From Hirudo medicinalis (lineage: Eukaryota > Annelida > Clitellata > Hirudinida > Hirudinidae): a stretch of 55,654 nucleotides of DNA. The stretch covers positions 411,198-466,851 of the forward strand of contig MPNW01000048.1 in NCBI GenBank assembly GCA_011800805.1, in the 5' to 3' direction. Position 1 is the stretch's first letter. Each line of letters starts with the position of its first letter. A program made the position numbers and the translations under genes. The notes beneath the pieces are model-generated. The model was not told the DNA's origin. It did not search any database and worked only from the letters and a program-made list of their open reading frames with translations. This document shows, one piece after another, positions 1 through 12,500 of the stretch.

Positions 1-70
1 ATCATCGTCATCATCATCATCATCATCCTCATCGTCGTCGTCATCGTCATCGTCGTCGTCGTCGTCGTCG

Positions 71-105
<35 letters not shown>

Positions 106-115
106 GTCAACAACA
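1..115. repeat. Trinucleotide microsatellite (ATC/GTC)n
   Basis: The window opens with about 110 bp of ATC and GTC triplets (CAT/CGT on the other phase) that end in a short CAACAACAAC stretch. It is a compound trinucleotide microsatellite. It could encode a homopolymer, but no flanking exon supports that, so it is treated as simple repeat. Confidence 0.9.
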
Positions 116-3100
116 ACATCTTCCGTCGTTGTCATCCTCACATTATCATGGTTATTTATAACATAATGGAATGAATATAAAAATTAAAATAATAATATTA
201 TATAATATAATAATAATGTTATAATTATGTACTATGTTATTAATTTAATAATATTATATCAAATATATTAAATATTACTTAATACTGTTTGTTTGAATAA
301 ATTCTAGAATAAAAAATATTACAATTAATAATGCTTTATAAATAAATAAAAATTGCTCCAAATAGTCTCTAACCTGTTCAGCTGAACAGTTGACGATGGT
401 CCGTGAATGCAGATGAAGATGAAGACTACGAAGATGGCGAAGGTCGTCTGTTTCATCGTGTAGTTGTTTCAGTCAGCCCCTGTTTGGTCAGTCAACCGAT
501 GGTTTAAAAGAAGAATGAGATTCTCCTGTTGTCTCTTGTTGCATCCAACGAGAACATCGTAGTCCACATAGTATTAGTAGTAGATGGCGATAATGATGAT
601 GGTACTGGTTAGAATTCTCTGGCGATGATGACGACGATGACGATCGCATCGGTTTTATTGCTTTATTTTAGCAATAAACTTCTCGTAGGATTGGTAAAAA
701 CAAAGTTTTTGTTCGAAAAAATCAAACAAATCACCACATCAAAAACTCTCCTTTGAATCCTGCTTATAAACCCTCCAGGAACGATGCAAAGTTGGTGAAT
801 GACATCAAACGATCCTTTTTCGTAGCACTCTTTAACATAGACAATTAATAATTATATAAAATTAATAAATAGCCATTTAGAAATAAATTTAATAAATTCG
901 AACGAAGCCTCCCTTATTTAAAGTCTCAGCACAAACACACGAGGCGCGTTGTTTATATACCCACACCGTTCACCTTTTCAATCATTCTTTCATTCTGTCG
1001 ATTGAAAGAATGCCAGTCTGAGATAGGTATCTATGTGTATCATGATATGTATCTGTATGCTATTTGGCTTCATTGTTAGGTGTAAATTGATGAAATGATG
1101 AGATCTCTCTTACAGATAGGACCTCAAAGCTAATTTCACCTTTTCTCTCGGTCTTTGAGCACCGTGTCGTCTTAACCTAACCTTCCCGGAGGCAAAATAT
1201 TAATTAACTGATGGTATATTATTTATTCACTTCTAAGCGCAACATCTTAATGATGTCTTTAACAACTCGAACTGCCCAAGAAAACCAAAGCGATGTTTGT
1301 TATTTTAAAATTCTGATTTACAATTACTCCTGAGTTTCACGTCAGATATGTCTGTAAAATATCGTCGTGAAATATCGCCCATTGTGGCCATGAAATGCGA
1401 AACCACGATTTGAATTATGTGAAATAAGAAGCTGAATTTAATGCAGTTTAGCGCTGTTATTTATAGTTGGAGCTCACTATTCATAATTATATTTATCAAT
1501 ATTCGATGAATAAATTTTAATTGGCGCAGACGTCAACCTTGATTGTTTCAAGGTTATGACCTGGAATAACTTGTACAAAATGATGCTTTGCGGACAGTGT
1601 TTAAGAGATGATTTCACACTTTGCTAGAAATAATGCATTTTTGTTTGTAATCGTGAAAACATTATTTTGGCCGAAAAGTCTTAAAAATAGATTAATCCAG
1701 AATGCCGCAATTTCTTGTCATGCACCAATCGCTGGGAACAGAAGATACCGTCTGCTTCATTAGTTCCGCACACGTAAGCTATTTCAGACTCTAATTGCAA
1801 CCTCTACTTTTGAGTTCTCATTTATTTAATAAGTAGAGCTGCTTTTCCTTATATTTGGAAAGTCTACTAAAGAACTCGGATGCGGTCATTGGAAGCGATT
1901 GGAAATACTAAGATTACTTTGCAAAATTAGACCAACACTGGATAAGCGCAGCACGGGACAGAAGAATCCAGCTAAAAACTAATCAAACTCATTCGACTCA
2001 TCAAACCATCGAAGTGATTGAAAGTAAGTGTGCGAGATTCCAAAACAATTCGTCATTTTCCAGTCGAAACCCCTTGGATGGCAAATCGGATTACATCGGA
2101 AATATGGAGTTGAGGTTTTAATTGAATTCAAGATAATTGGATAAAAACGTCAGAGTTAGCAAAATGATGCATGGAGTTTGAATTTCTTGATTATGATTGT
2201 GCTCCTGTTAACGATTCGTAACCGGTATTAAATGACTGTTTATTATTTAACTTATTATTCACTGACATTTGTTCTTTAAGCAGCAACATGGCTTCAACAA
2301 CCACCAGTGTACCTCCAAAACTCACAACAATTCAAGGCAATGCACTAAGGAAATGGAAACTTCCAACATTGAAAGTCTTGGAAAATATGAAACTTTCATT
2401 AACTTGTGTTTACCACCTTCATCCCACGCGGAATGAATGGGCCCTAAACGCAGTTAATATTTTCTCTAAGATTTTATTTATCAAAATGTTGCCATCAAGA
2501 AAATATTTATTAGTTATAAACTATTTTGGGGCTTAATGATATTATGCATCTAGGGAAACCGAGAATTAAGTCGATTATTTCGAGGACATTGAAATCACAT
2601 TGGATATAGGATGTTACTAAACGGATCATCTGGCTGTTTTGGGTTCGTTTTTTCTCGAAAAAACATCTTTAAAAAATATAACATAAACTACAGCTTTCTG
2701 TCCCTATCACCACATTCCTGTAATGAATAAAATTTCTTCCTCCTTTAAAGGGCGTGAGCTCCGATAACGAGATGTGACGATATATATGTATAATATATTA
2801 TATTATATAATATTTATCGATAATAAAATAAATTAGAATAAGTAATAAATTTATATAAAATAAAAACCATTTTTTCTATATCTTACAACCAATGGGAGAT
2901 CAGCTAAGTAGGTCAACCTGTTGAGTGGTTGGAGGAGCTTTAAACATCTGCTCTGTAAAAATCGGCTGCTAATTAATCCAGGTGTCACTTGCTTTTTTAA
3001 GATAAATTTTTAATAAAATACAAATATATATATATACAAAACATGAAATACGTTTACACAAATATTTCTAGTCAAATTACCTTGCTGAAGTCTTGTGTGC

Positions 3101-3578
3101 GCATGACATAAATTGACGCGATCTTGCAGACAGGAGGGTGTATAATTATACAATATTTTAAATCACAATTTCTGTTCTGGGAAGTCAAAAGTCGCTTCTT
3201 GACCCTAGAAATGATCGCCATTTCATAGAACACATATAATAATATATCAAGCATCGTTCGTCCACGTCGTTCGACTGGCAATGTTTATTTTTCTTAGTAA
3301 ACAAGTTCACATTTGAATCTTGTATATTATTTCTACACTTTAGAGTGACGATATTTCATTTAAGCAGATATCGGAACATCGTTTTAAAAGTCTGAATCGT
3401 GCAAGTAATAAAACATTAAGAGCAAGACAAGGGCTTTAAATGTTAAATTTATTCGGGTGAAGTGATTTAGGACTCATATCTTTAACAACTAGCTACTTCG
3501 AACGGCTAGTTTATCAATATATAAATCAAATTAGAGCTTTTGTGGAGATTGTGGAATTTTGTTTGACAAGTTCTGAAA
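116..3578. other. AT-rich flank upstream of MON2, no supported gene
   Basis: This stretch is AT-rich with palindromic TA runs near 190-260 and 2785-2830. Short open frames at 2288-2536 (+) and 3072-3281 (-) have no recognisable homology and no exon-like neighbours. A GC-richer patch at 400-660 contains a short ATG frame of hydrophobic/basic residues that might be a signal-peptide exon, but nothing downstream completes it. The MON2 promoter and 5'UTR should lie in the last few hundred bases. Confidence 0.5.
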
Positions 3579-6500
3579 ATGGCTTATTCTTCAATTAACA
3601 ATCAAAAAGTCGGAGATAAGAAGTTATTGGATCCATTAATAGCTGATTTGATAACACTTTCTTATGAATGTAAACGCAAATATCAGCCAATCAAAGAGGT
3701 GAGTGGACCTTAGTTATTAAGGTATTAAGTTGTTAAGAATAGTTATTAAGATATTCAAATTTATCTCATTGTCACTTTTCCTCAAAACCTTGGAATTATT
3801 AGCAACAGTTAACGTAGTGCAGTTCTTTGTTAATTCTAGAAGATAAGTTTGATTTTTTTCTACATTTTGTATTTGGTATCTAACCAATGATTTTCAAAAT
3901 TTAGTTCTTGGCACTTAATCGTATGAACAATTTTATTGTTTAGATTTTGTTAATCATGGGGAATTTAAAACTCTCTTTTATATAAACTAAATTTTTCAGT
4001 TCACAATTATTATTCAATCTTCGTATATGAATATTTATCATGATATGTAATCATTTTGTGAAACCTTTTCAACTTGTAGGCTGCAGAAGCATGTCAGCTG
4101 AAAGTTAGAGGAATAGGAGCAAGGTCTGAAAATGTTCTAGCAGGTCGGATTCATTATTTACTAATGGTATTAATAATATTGATGGTATTATTATTAAGAT
4201 TATGAATAAATCCTAAATTAATAGCCTCCATTATAAATATTATTAAAAATCTGTTACAATAAACAATCAAGTCTTTCTTAGGATTGCTGGCAGTGAGTAC
4301 TGAAATAATCCAGCCATTTGTCATGGGCTGCGACACCAAAAACCCAAAGATCGCTCAGATGTCACTCACAGCAATACAGAGGCTCATATCACAACAAACA
4401 GTTAATGAGGTTCAGATGTTTGTGTACTTAATTAATGTTCGTTGTGTTATTGCAAACATTAAACTATTTAATGTCTTACAGTATGTTGTTATGTCCTGTA
4501 ATAAGGAGTGAATAAACATTAGAATGCCATCGTAACGACATGGAGGTTGGCCGAATTGGTTACGTTCCTCTGTACGGCGATAATGTCGACGGTTGTAAAG
4601 CGTCGTGTTCGAAACCCGGCCCGTACTGCTGCGAGCGCCCTCGGGAAGGATATTCTTTAAAAGCCTCATCCTGGGGCTCATTAGAATAGGATTGCATCCT
4701 AATGTTTTGGCCCCGATCAATTTATTATGATAATGAATGTGAAAATTGTGGTTTTGCATGGCATACGATAAACCTGCACATAAAAATGTATATAAGATTT
4801 TGATCTTTTTTCTTAAACATTTGATCGGTCATTTTGTTTTTGACGAGCAGCTCGCCCGTGCCATGCACGTGACAAAGATATTAATTTACATAACATGATA
4901 ACGAATGCTAACTTGACAACTTAGGAGGCAGCACAAAACATCGTGAGTTCTTTGTGGCTGCTGATGGAGGCTCGAATTGAGGAACTGAAACTCCTGCAAA
5001 CTGCCATCCTCCTCATCACCACAAACTCTGTCGTCAAACACGAGACTCTTTCCAAGGTCACGCGATGCAACCTATTTAAACCATTGCCAGTGTCACGACA
5101 ACATTAAATTAAATTATAATAATAATTCAGTTAAAATGTTGTTAAATTCATTTGATGCATCAATCTGGTAAATCTGATGACGAGGACGAGCGGGTGGATG
5201 TGTTGATTTACGTGTCAGACTAACAACATTGTTTGACATCATCTGCCGTAGGAATCGGTCGACGTCGCAATATTCTCGATACGTTGTTTTGATCTTGCAG
5301 GCTTTGGCCCTTTGCTTCAGAATGCACTTTGCCAAGGACAGCACGACGACGCACACGGCCGCTGCCACGGTGAGGCAGTTGGTGAGTGCCGTGTTTGACA
5401 GAGCCGTCGTCGAAGACGGAATGCCGGCATCGGGTTGGATTTTAAATTTCGAAGCATTTACTGCTTTAAGTTTTTAAGTGTTAAGATACTCTGAGTCCAA
5501 TGAAAATGAATAACTTTTGATTAAATATAAATAAAAATATGATCAAGTAATAATTGCTTGTAGTCTTTACAGAGTTTTATTACTCAATATTCAGAAAATC
5601 TTCAGCCATTTTCTTTGGAAGAATTAAAGACTGGATGCAAAAATGCACCAAAGTCTCTCAGACCTTATGCTGGAGATGCTTTTCTTCTTTTTCAGGTTCG
5701 GAAACTGAATTTCTTTGTTGCCGTCATCATGCTTTATCACAGCTACTTATATGTTTTACATACCATTTGTAAAGTAATATTGAATTAATTATTTATTATT
5801 TTGGAATTTTGTGTTCCTTCAAACACACTCCATTGAATACTGGCACATTTTGCCATCAAACCTTCTAATTTGTGCCATCGTCCGTCGGAGCCGGTGACTG
5901 GTGCCGAAACTCGCCGGCAACCCGGACGTCGGCGATGAAGCAAAACCATGGAGAATTGATGGGCATGAAATGTCACTGACAGTGGCTCGACTTTTGCCCA
6001 TCACTTGGCCAAAAATCATGCCATCGTGTTAAACAATTAATCAATTCTCATTTGATAATTTTAAAAAGTCTTTAAATTATTAGGAATGGCACAGATAATG
6101 TTTTCAAATCATTTTCATTCAAAGGATTTTTGCCAATTATTGAATGCGGACCAACCCTATTGGCTGCTGGGAATGACGGAAATGACTCGTGCACTCTGTC
6201 TTGAACTCATGGAAGAAGTTCTGACCAATTACACTTCAGTGTTTCTCAAGGTTTATTTTCATTTGAATTCCCATCATCTTTCAGAAATCATATGGAAGAA
6301 TTGTCATAATATGCATTTTAAATGATATCATCAGCTTCATTCATTATCATCAATTTTTGGTCACTTTATCCAACATCTTGCAACTAGTTACTTACAATTC
6401 GACCACGTCAGTGACATCATCGTCGTTGTGATAACTTTAGCATCCCGAGTTCACCTTTCTGCTGAGCGAAAAGGTCTGCCCCCACGTAATAAAGCTCTTT

Positions 6501-9500
6501 TCCCCGAGCATCAAGTACAGGGCCTTCAAGGGAAACAGCAGTCCTTCTGTCTCAATTGGCATTGAGAAACCCTTCTTTCCCATTGTCATCAGACTGCTCA
6601 GGATTGTTTCAGTACTCATTCAACACTATTACGTCATATTGGTCGGTTTCACGTTCGGAAGATGTTGAAGTTAAAAAACTATGAATGTTATTTATAAACA
6701 TCTAAAATTTAAAAAGATTACTTATTGTGCATTTAATTAAAGTTAACAGATTTACCTCATTTTATCTCCAGCCAACAGAATGTGAGATATTTTTATCGCT
6801 ACTGGTTAAATTTCTCGACCCCGAAAAAACCAACTGGCAGAGGATAGCTTCTCTGGAAGTTATTGGAAGGTTGTGCCTCAAACCTGCTCTCATCAGGTAA
6901 GTGAAATCTGCTTGAAATCCTTTTGTAAATGTAATTCATTTGTATAACGCCATATGCTTATCACCAGAGACACTCTTTGCCAATCATTCACATAGCAGTG
7001 CAAGCTGGGTTGCAAACATGACACATTACGACTGCATGAAGGAATGCAACTATCGGAACTAACTTGCATGCCTTGTTTTATTGCATTGTTGTTGGTTGTC
7101 TACAAACTACTGTTTATTTAAAATATTTATTTTAAATTAGTTTTATAATTTTGAAATTAGTTTTAGAATTTTCTCTAATAATAATTCTACCTCAGAAACT
7201 TTTGTGAATCGTACGACATGAAGCCTCATTCGACAAAAATTCTCCGTGACATCATCACCAGCATTGGGGTCTTCATCCAATCTCAATTCATCAATCCATC
7301 TCAAACTCTTACAAGCTCCACCTCTTCAAATATTGGTTAATTTAAGATTCTAAAGCAGAACTTCAAATCTTTGTTTCAACCCACGCCAAATGAACTGAAC
7401 TGATGCCTTATCATTATTTGGAAGCACAGGTGTGAAGCCAGGTGAAAACAGCTTCCAACAGGTAAGCATGACTCCCCCTACAGGTTTGACCCAACCTCAG
7501 GTCTTCTTCTTCTACCGAAACATCTGGCTGCCTCTTGTCCTCAACGTAGGAGCAGCTCAAGGCTCCCAGAAATCAATTATGTGAGCATTCTTCTTTCTGT
7601 TAACAACCCTCTTTAAATCATTCATTTTTAATTAAAATATCAATTTGAGCACTTTTTAGTTTTCAGCTTCTTGGTTGGTAAAGTTTCACTTTATATTGAT
7701 AATCATGAGGAATTCTTGCTCTTTGAATAGGTTGGAGATGCTCGATAAGACAGATGCACCTAACTCCATCGAGGGTTATGGCCTCTCCCTTGCTTTCCTT
7801 TGCATTCTGGATGTAGTTAAATCCATCCAGTCCATCATCCCAGTATCAAAGTCTCCATTATCTTCATCGTCCACATCGCCACCATCATCATCTCCAATGA
7901 CAGAAAGCTCCACGTGTTCAGAGGCTCCGGCAGCCTCTTCATCGGCCGATGGCATTTCCTCGCAGTCGTCCTCATCACCATTGCCATCGTCATCATCACC
8001 AATTTCTATCACTGATGACAAAGAAGGGAACAATTCTGATGGTGATTTTATAATTTTTTGTCTTGGATAAAGTGTGGAAGTCGTTGTTGAACTATTGTTG
8101 TTGTTCTCATCACCATGACCATCGTTGACTGTTTAGGGTTGTGCTTGTCATTACAACTTGGCAACACATGCGAGAAATGTTTGTGATCTCGTACCATTTT
8201 GTATATTTTGAAACTACTTTATTAAGAAGAACAATGCACCCATGATTTGTATATCACTTTATCAGACTTAAATAATGTGGTTGTTGTAGTGAAAATGATG
8301 TACGACCAGTTGATAATGTCGAGCTGGTGTGGGGTCCTCTCTGCCTTGAGTCTACTTCTTGATGCTAGGTTTGTTCCAATATTAGTTATTATATATTAGT
8401 TATTAGTAATATGTAGTTCCAAAGGGAAACTAATAATTTTATGCATCAAAAGCTGCATAATTTCTTTAAGAGGAAGTTTTAGTAAATGTAAATGTTACAT
8501 TTCATAGGGCCTTTGCTGATGATGATGATTTTTAATTTCACAGCATGGATGATCAAGTGAATGAATCCATCCTTCGTTCCCTCACGACGTTCGCCACCCT
8601 CTGCGGTTCGATGGGTCTCGTTGTTCCCCGGGATGCCTTCGTCACTGCCCTCTGCAAGGCCTCCCTCCCCATCCACTACACCCTCCAAGCTTTGGGTGGC
8701 CCTTCGGCCGTGTCTTCCTCCGCTTCTGCCGGAGCCACCTTTTCCAGCTCGGGAAGCACTCCTGACGTAAAAGCCGGTCGGTAACTTCAATTGGTTGTAT
8801 GAATTAGTAATAGTTTTTGACGAATTAATTTTAATGAGATATTTCATGCAGAATCTGATTTGTAATCAGTTGGTTTAGTTTAACATCTGTTTATTTTTTA
8901 AAAATTATTGCAAAGTGAAAACATGTATTATTGATTAATAAATTGTCCAACTGTTGTAAGACACCAACCACAGCCTATTTCAAACTCAGAAGATGAACTG
9001 GATTTTGAAGATTTGATTTTTATTCCATGTCCAATTTCAGGCTCTCGTCCTAGCCAATCAGATTTGCAGGCTTCGTTTAATGAGCCTATGCAAAGCAGTC
9101 AGGTTGTAGTTGTGGGGACGGCCCTTCACACAGGATTGTCCAATCAGAATGCTTATCAAGGTCCAGTTATGGTAAGTTTGTGAAAACATCATCAATATGT
9201 ATATTCAATTGCCTTATTAATAATGCCAGTCTGGTAGTGGAAGAATGCTATTTTGTCTATGAATGCTATTATGTGCTATTTTGTCTTTCATTTCACGTCT
9301 AAAAGATTTTTGAAACGTCGAGTGCACGTAAACAAATTAAATTGCATTCCGTCGCATGCGTTGTCGTCAACAAGCAGCTAAATGTTCAACAGTTGACAGC
9401 AAAGAATGTCCACTGCATGAAGACTTTGTTAGACATGTCCATGAATCATGGAGGCTTGTTTGGTGCTTCATGGAATCAGATTCTGACAACTCTGCAGGTT

Positions 9501-12500
9501 TAAATTTATTTTTAATCATTTTTCAAAGACACTTCTTTTTCATATTTTTTTGTCATTAATTTTTGAATGATTTCGTGTTGTTTTAAACTTTTATGTGCTC
9601 TTATGGTAACTTATGGTAATATTTTTAATATTGTTATTAAAGTAATATTTGTTACTTTCATTTAAACCTCTTTATAGACATTAGAGTTGTCATTGTAACA
9701 GCATCTGGTGTGGATTCTGGGGCTGAAGCCAACAACCAACGGGAGCATGAAGGCGTCGCAGCTGGCCTCGGACAACGTCAACTCCGTCATCACCACCTCC
9801 ATCATGTCCGACCTCCCCTTCCTCTCTGCACAACTCTCGCAGCTCTTCGAAAGTTCTCGGTACTTGAAACGAACGTTCGATATTTAATTTAATTCTATTT
9901 AAATTGCTTCAATTGCATTTGTTTGAATTCAGTGAGCTGGATGATGTTTCTCTGCATCACCTGGTCAATGCCCTTTGCAAGTTATCATCAGAATCCATGG
10001 ATGTTGGATACACCAACAGAGTGGGTGGTCCTTTGTTAAACTAGCAGGATTGATATTATTATTGTAATTTAATAATCTTTTTGTCTGGTGCTGATGTCAA
10101 CAATTGCGATGGGAATGAAGCGAATAATGATTATGCAGGTCGATGTAATTAATTAATTAATTACCCCATTAATTATTTTTGATCAGGAACCTTCGTTGTT
10201 TGCTGTGGCAAAATTGCTAGAGACGGGATTGGTTAACTTGTGGCGTGTGGAAGTCATTTGGAGGCCTGTTACTGGCCATCTTTTGGAGGTTGATTGGTTG
10301 TTATTTTAAACTTTTTAACAGTAATTTTTGTTGTATTACTTTTCCCCTGTTAATATTACAAATTTAAATGGTAATGTCTTAATCAAATGTGGAACCAAGA
10401 TTAATTGTTGCTTATTATAAATGAATGATTTGTTCTCATATTTAACTGTCCTGCTTGTAAACCAGGCCTGCCAGCATCCTCATTCCCTCATGAGGATGTG
10501 GGCAGCTGAATCCATCACGACGCTCATCAAGTCTTCCTTCCAGTTCAAACACCAGCCACCTCTGAGTGAACAGCCTGTAAGTTACCCGGTTCTGCAACTG
10601 CTTCTTCACAATCAGTTTTTATCTTCCATCATTGATTTCAGAAAATGTTTTTTTAGGTGTGGAGAGTTGTTTCATGCGATGATGAATGAAAAATAGTGGC
10701 CTGTTTTATAATTGTGATGTCGCTTTTAGTTGTTGGTCTTGTAATATTTAACTTTTCTTTCAGCAAAATGTTTTAGAACTTGTTGTAATTCTGTTTCTCT
10801 GGTTGTTGTTGTTGTTATTATTATTGTTATTTTTTCCCAACAGAAACTGCAGTCGAAACTGTTAGCTCCACTAAAGGACCTTTCGAACGTCATGCATGTT
10901 GACATCAGGCAGAAACAACTTGATTGTGTCCTCCAAGTTATCCAGAACTTTGGGGAACACCTGTGCGGTGATGGGTGGTCCTTTGTTCTCAATATTTTGG
11001 GATCAGTTACACTCAGTCAGAGGTGTGCTTGTTTAACAATTGAATCTGTGACGACACGGTTTTATTTATTTAAGGCAGTAATGGCTTTTTTTCTGACAAA
11101 TGATGTTAATGTCCATCAATGTGAATGTTTTGCCAATTCATAACTCCCTTTGATTGAAATTTATCCAACAGCCCATTGGCTGATATTATTTTGTGAATCA
11201 ATTTTCATGGATCAAGTTTGGATTAATTTTGTTATTTATTTTTTATTCACTCATTAGCCTGCTTTAATTGATTTGAGTAATGCCTAAAGTAATCAAGTAA
11301 TGACTATATTTGTTACATGCACAGTGAGTCCCTCATCAGGTCAGCATTCCAGAGCCTGCAGCTGGTTGTGACGGATTTCCTTCTGACTCTACCATGTCAC
11401 CACCTCCAGCTGTGCGTCGAGGTTGTCTCCATGTTTGGAGTGCAAAACCAGGAGTTGAACATAAGTCTCACTGCTGTTGGATTGTTGGTGAGTTTAATGA
11501 ATTATTCTCAAAAATATTATTATTTTTATATATATTATTATTATTTTCAAACATATTGTTATTTATATATTATATATTATTATTATTTCCAAAAATTATT
11601 ATTACGTTTGGAATTATTCACAAAGCATCTCCAAATAACAAAGTTCATCGACCATGCATAATCCGAGATCTCCATATGATATTTGCAATTGTATGTTTCA
11701 ATTAATGACTTGCTTCCAGTGGAACATTGCCGACCATTTTTCTCAAACCCGGTTGAAAATAAAAGACGACCTCGAATCCAAGGAGCAAAATGAGAAATCG
11801 ACTGCACTCCCCTCCTCTTCGGGAGAGAATAATTCATTGACAACATCCGCACAACAACAAGCACAACAATCTCCCAATGCACTCCCTCCTTTTGACAACC
11901 TCTGGATGTCATTGTATCTGAGACTGGGACAACTTTGCGTCGATCAGAGGCCGGCCGTGAGGAAGAGTGCGGGGCAGACCCTCTTCTCCATGATCGGGGC
12001 GCACGGGCAGCTCCTTCAGAACCAATCGTGGCACACCATGCTATGGAAGGTCTCATTTTGTTTCTAAACCATTTTGTTGTTCCTTCGTTCGTTGTTGTTG
12101 TTGTCAAAAATTAAATCCTCTATGGCAGATGAATTACTGCAATTGTTATAATAATTATTTATTTACACATCTTGTTGTTACATTAATTACCTAGATAGCT
12201 TACCGTTACATTAACCTGAAATGCTACAAAGTGACTCTCAGTAATAATGAGGATGAATACATTTCGTCGTTGAATCTCCGTGATTGCATAAACGAAGCAC
12301 TTACAATTTGCATGCCATCGCGACAAAATGAGAATGATTTTAATCAAAACAATTCAAATAATACTTTTTTAATACTATTTTTTTGCATTAATTTAATACC
12401 AATTATTCTTATCTTTGAAGCTTGTTGTCATCATCTCCAGGTTCTCTTTCCACTCCTGGAGAATGTCAAACGACTTTCAAACCAAGCTGCAGAAAACAAA

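Noticed and set aside
1..120. CRISPR-like array
   Set aside because: The periodic ATC/GTC triplets are a microsatellite; there are no spacers or dyad repeats, and the genome is animal.
4545..4620. Functional tRNA gene
   Set aside because: A and B boxes are present but no matching acceptor-stem halves could be found around them, and the box spacing is long.
4412..4759. 115-aa minus-strand ORF
   Set aside because: It covers the SINE-like block and flanking intron; it has no family similarity and is better explained as repeat.
7776..8033. Acidic 85-aa minus-strand ORF
   Set aside because: It is the antisense of the Ser-rich MON2 exon 7731-8041; TCA/TCC codons read backwards give Asp/Glu/Gly.
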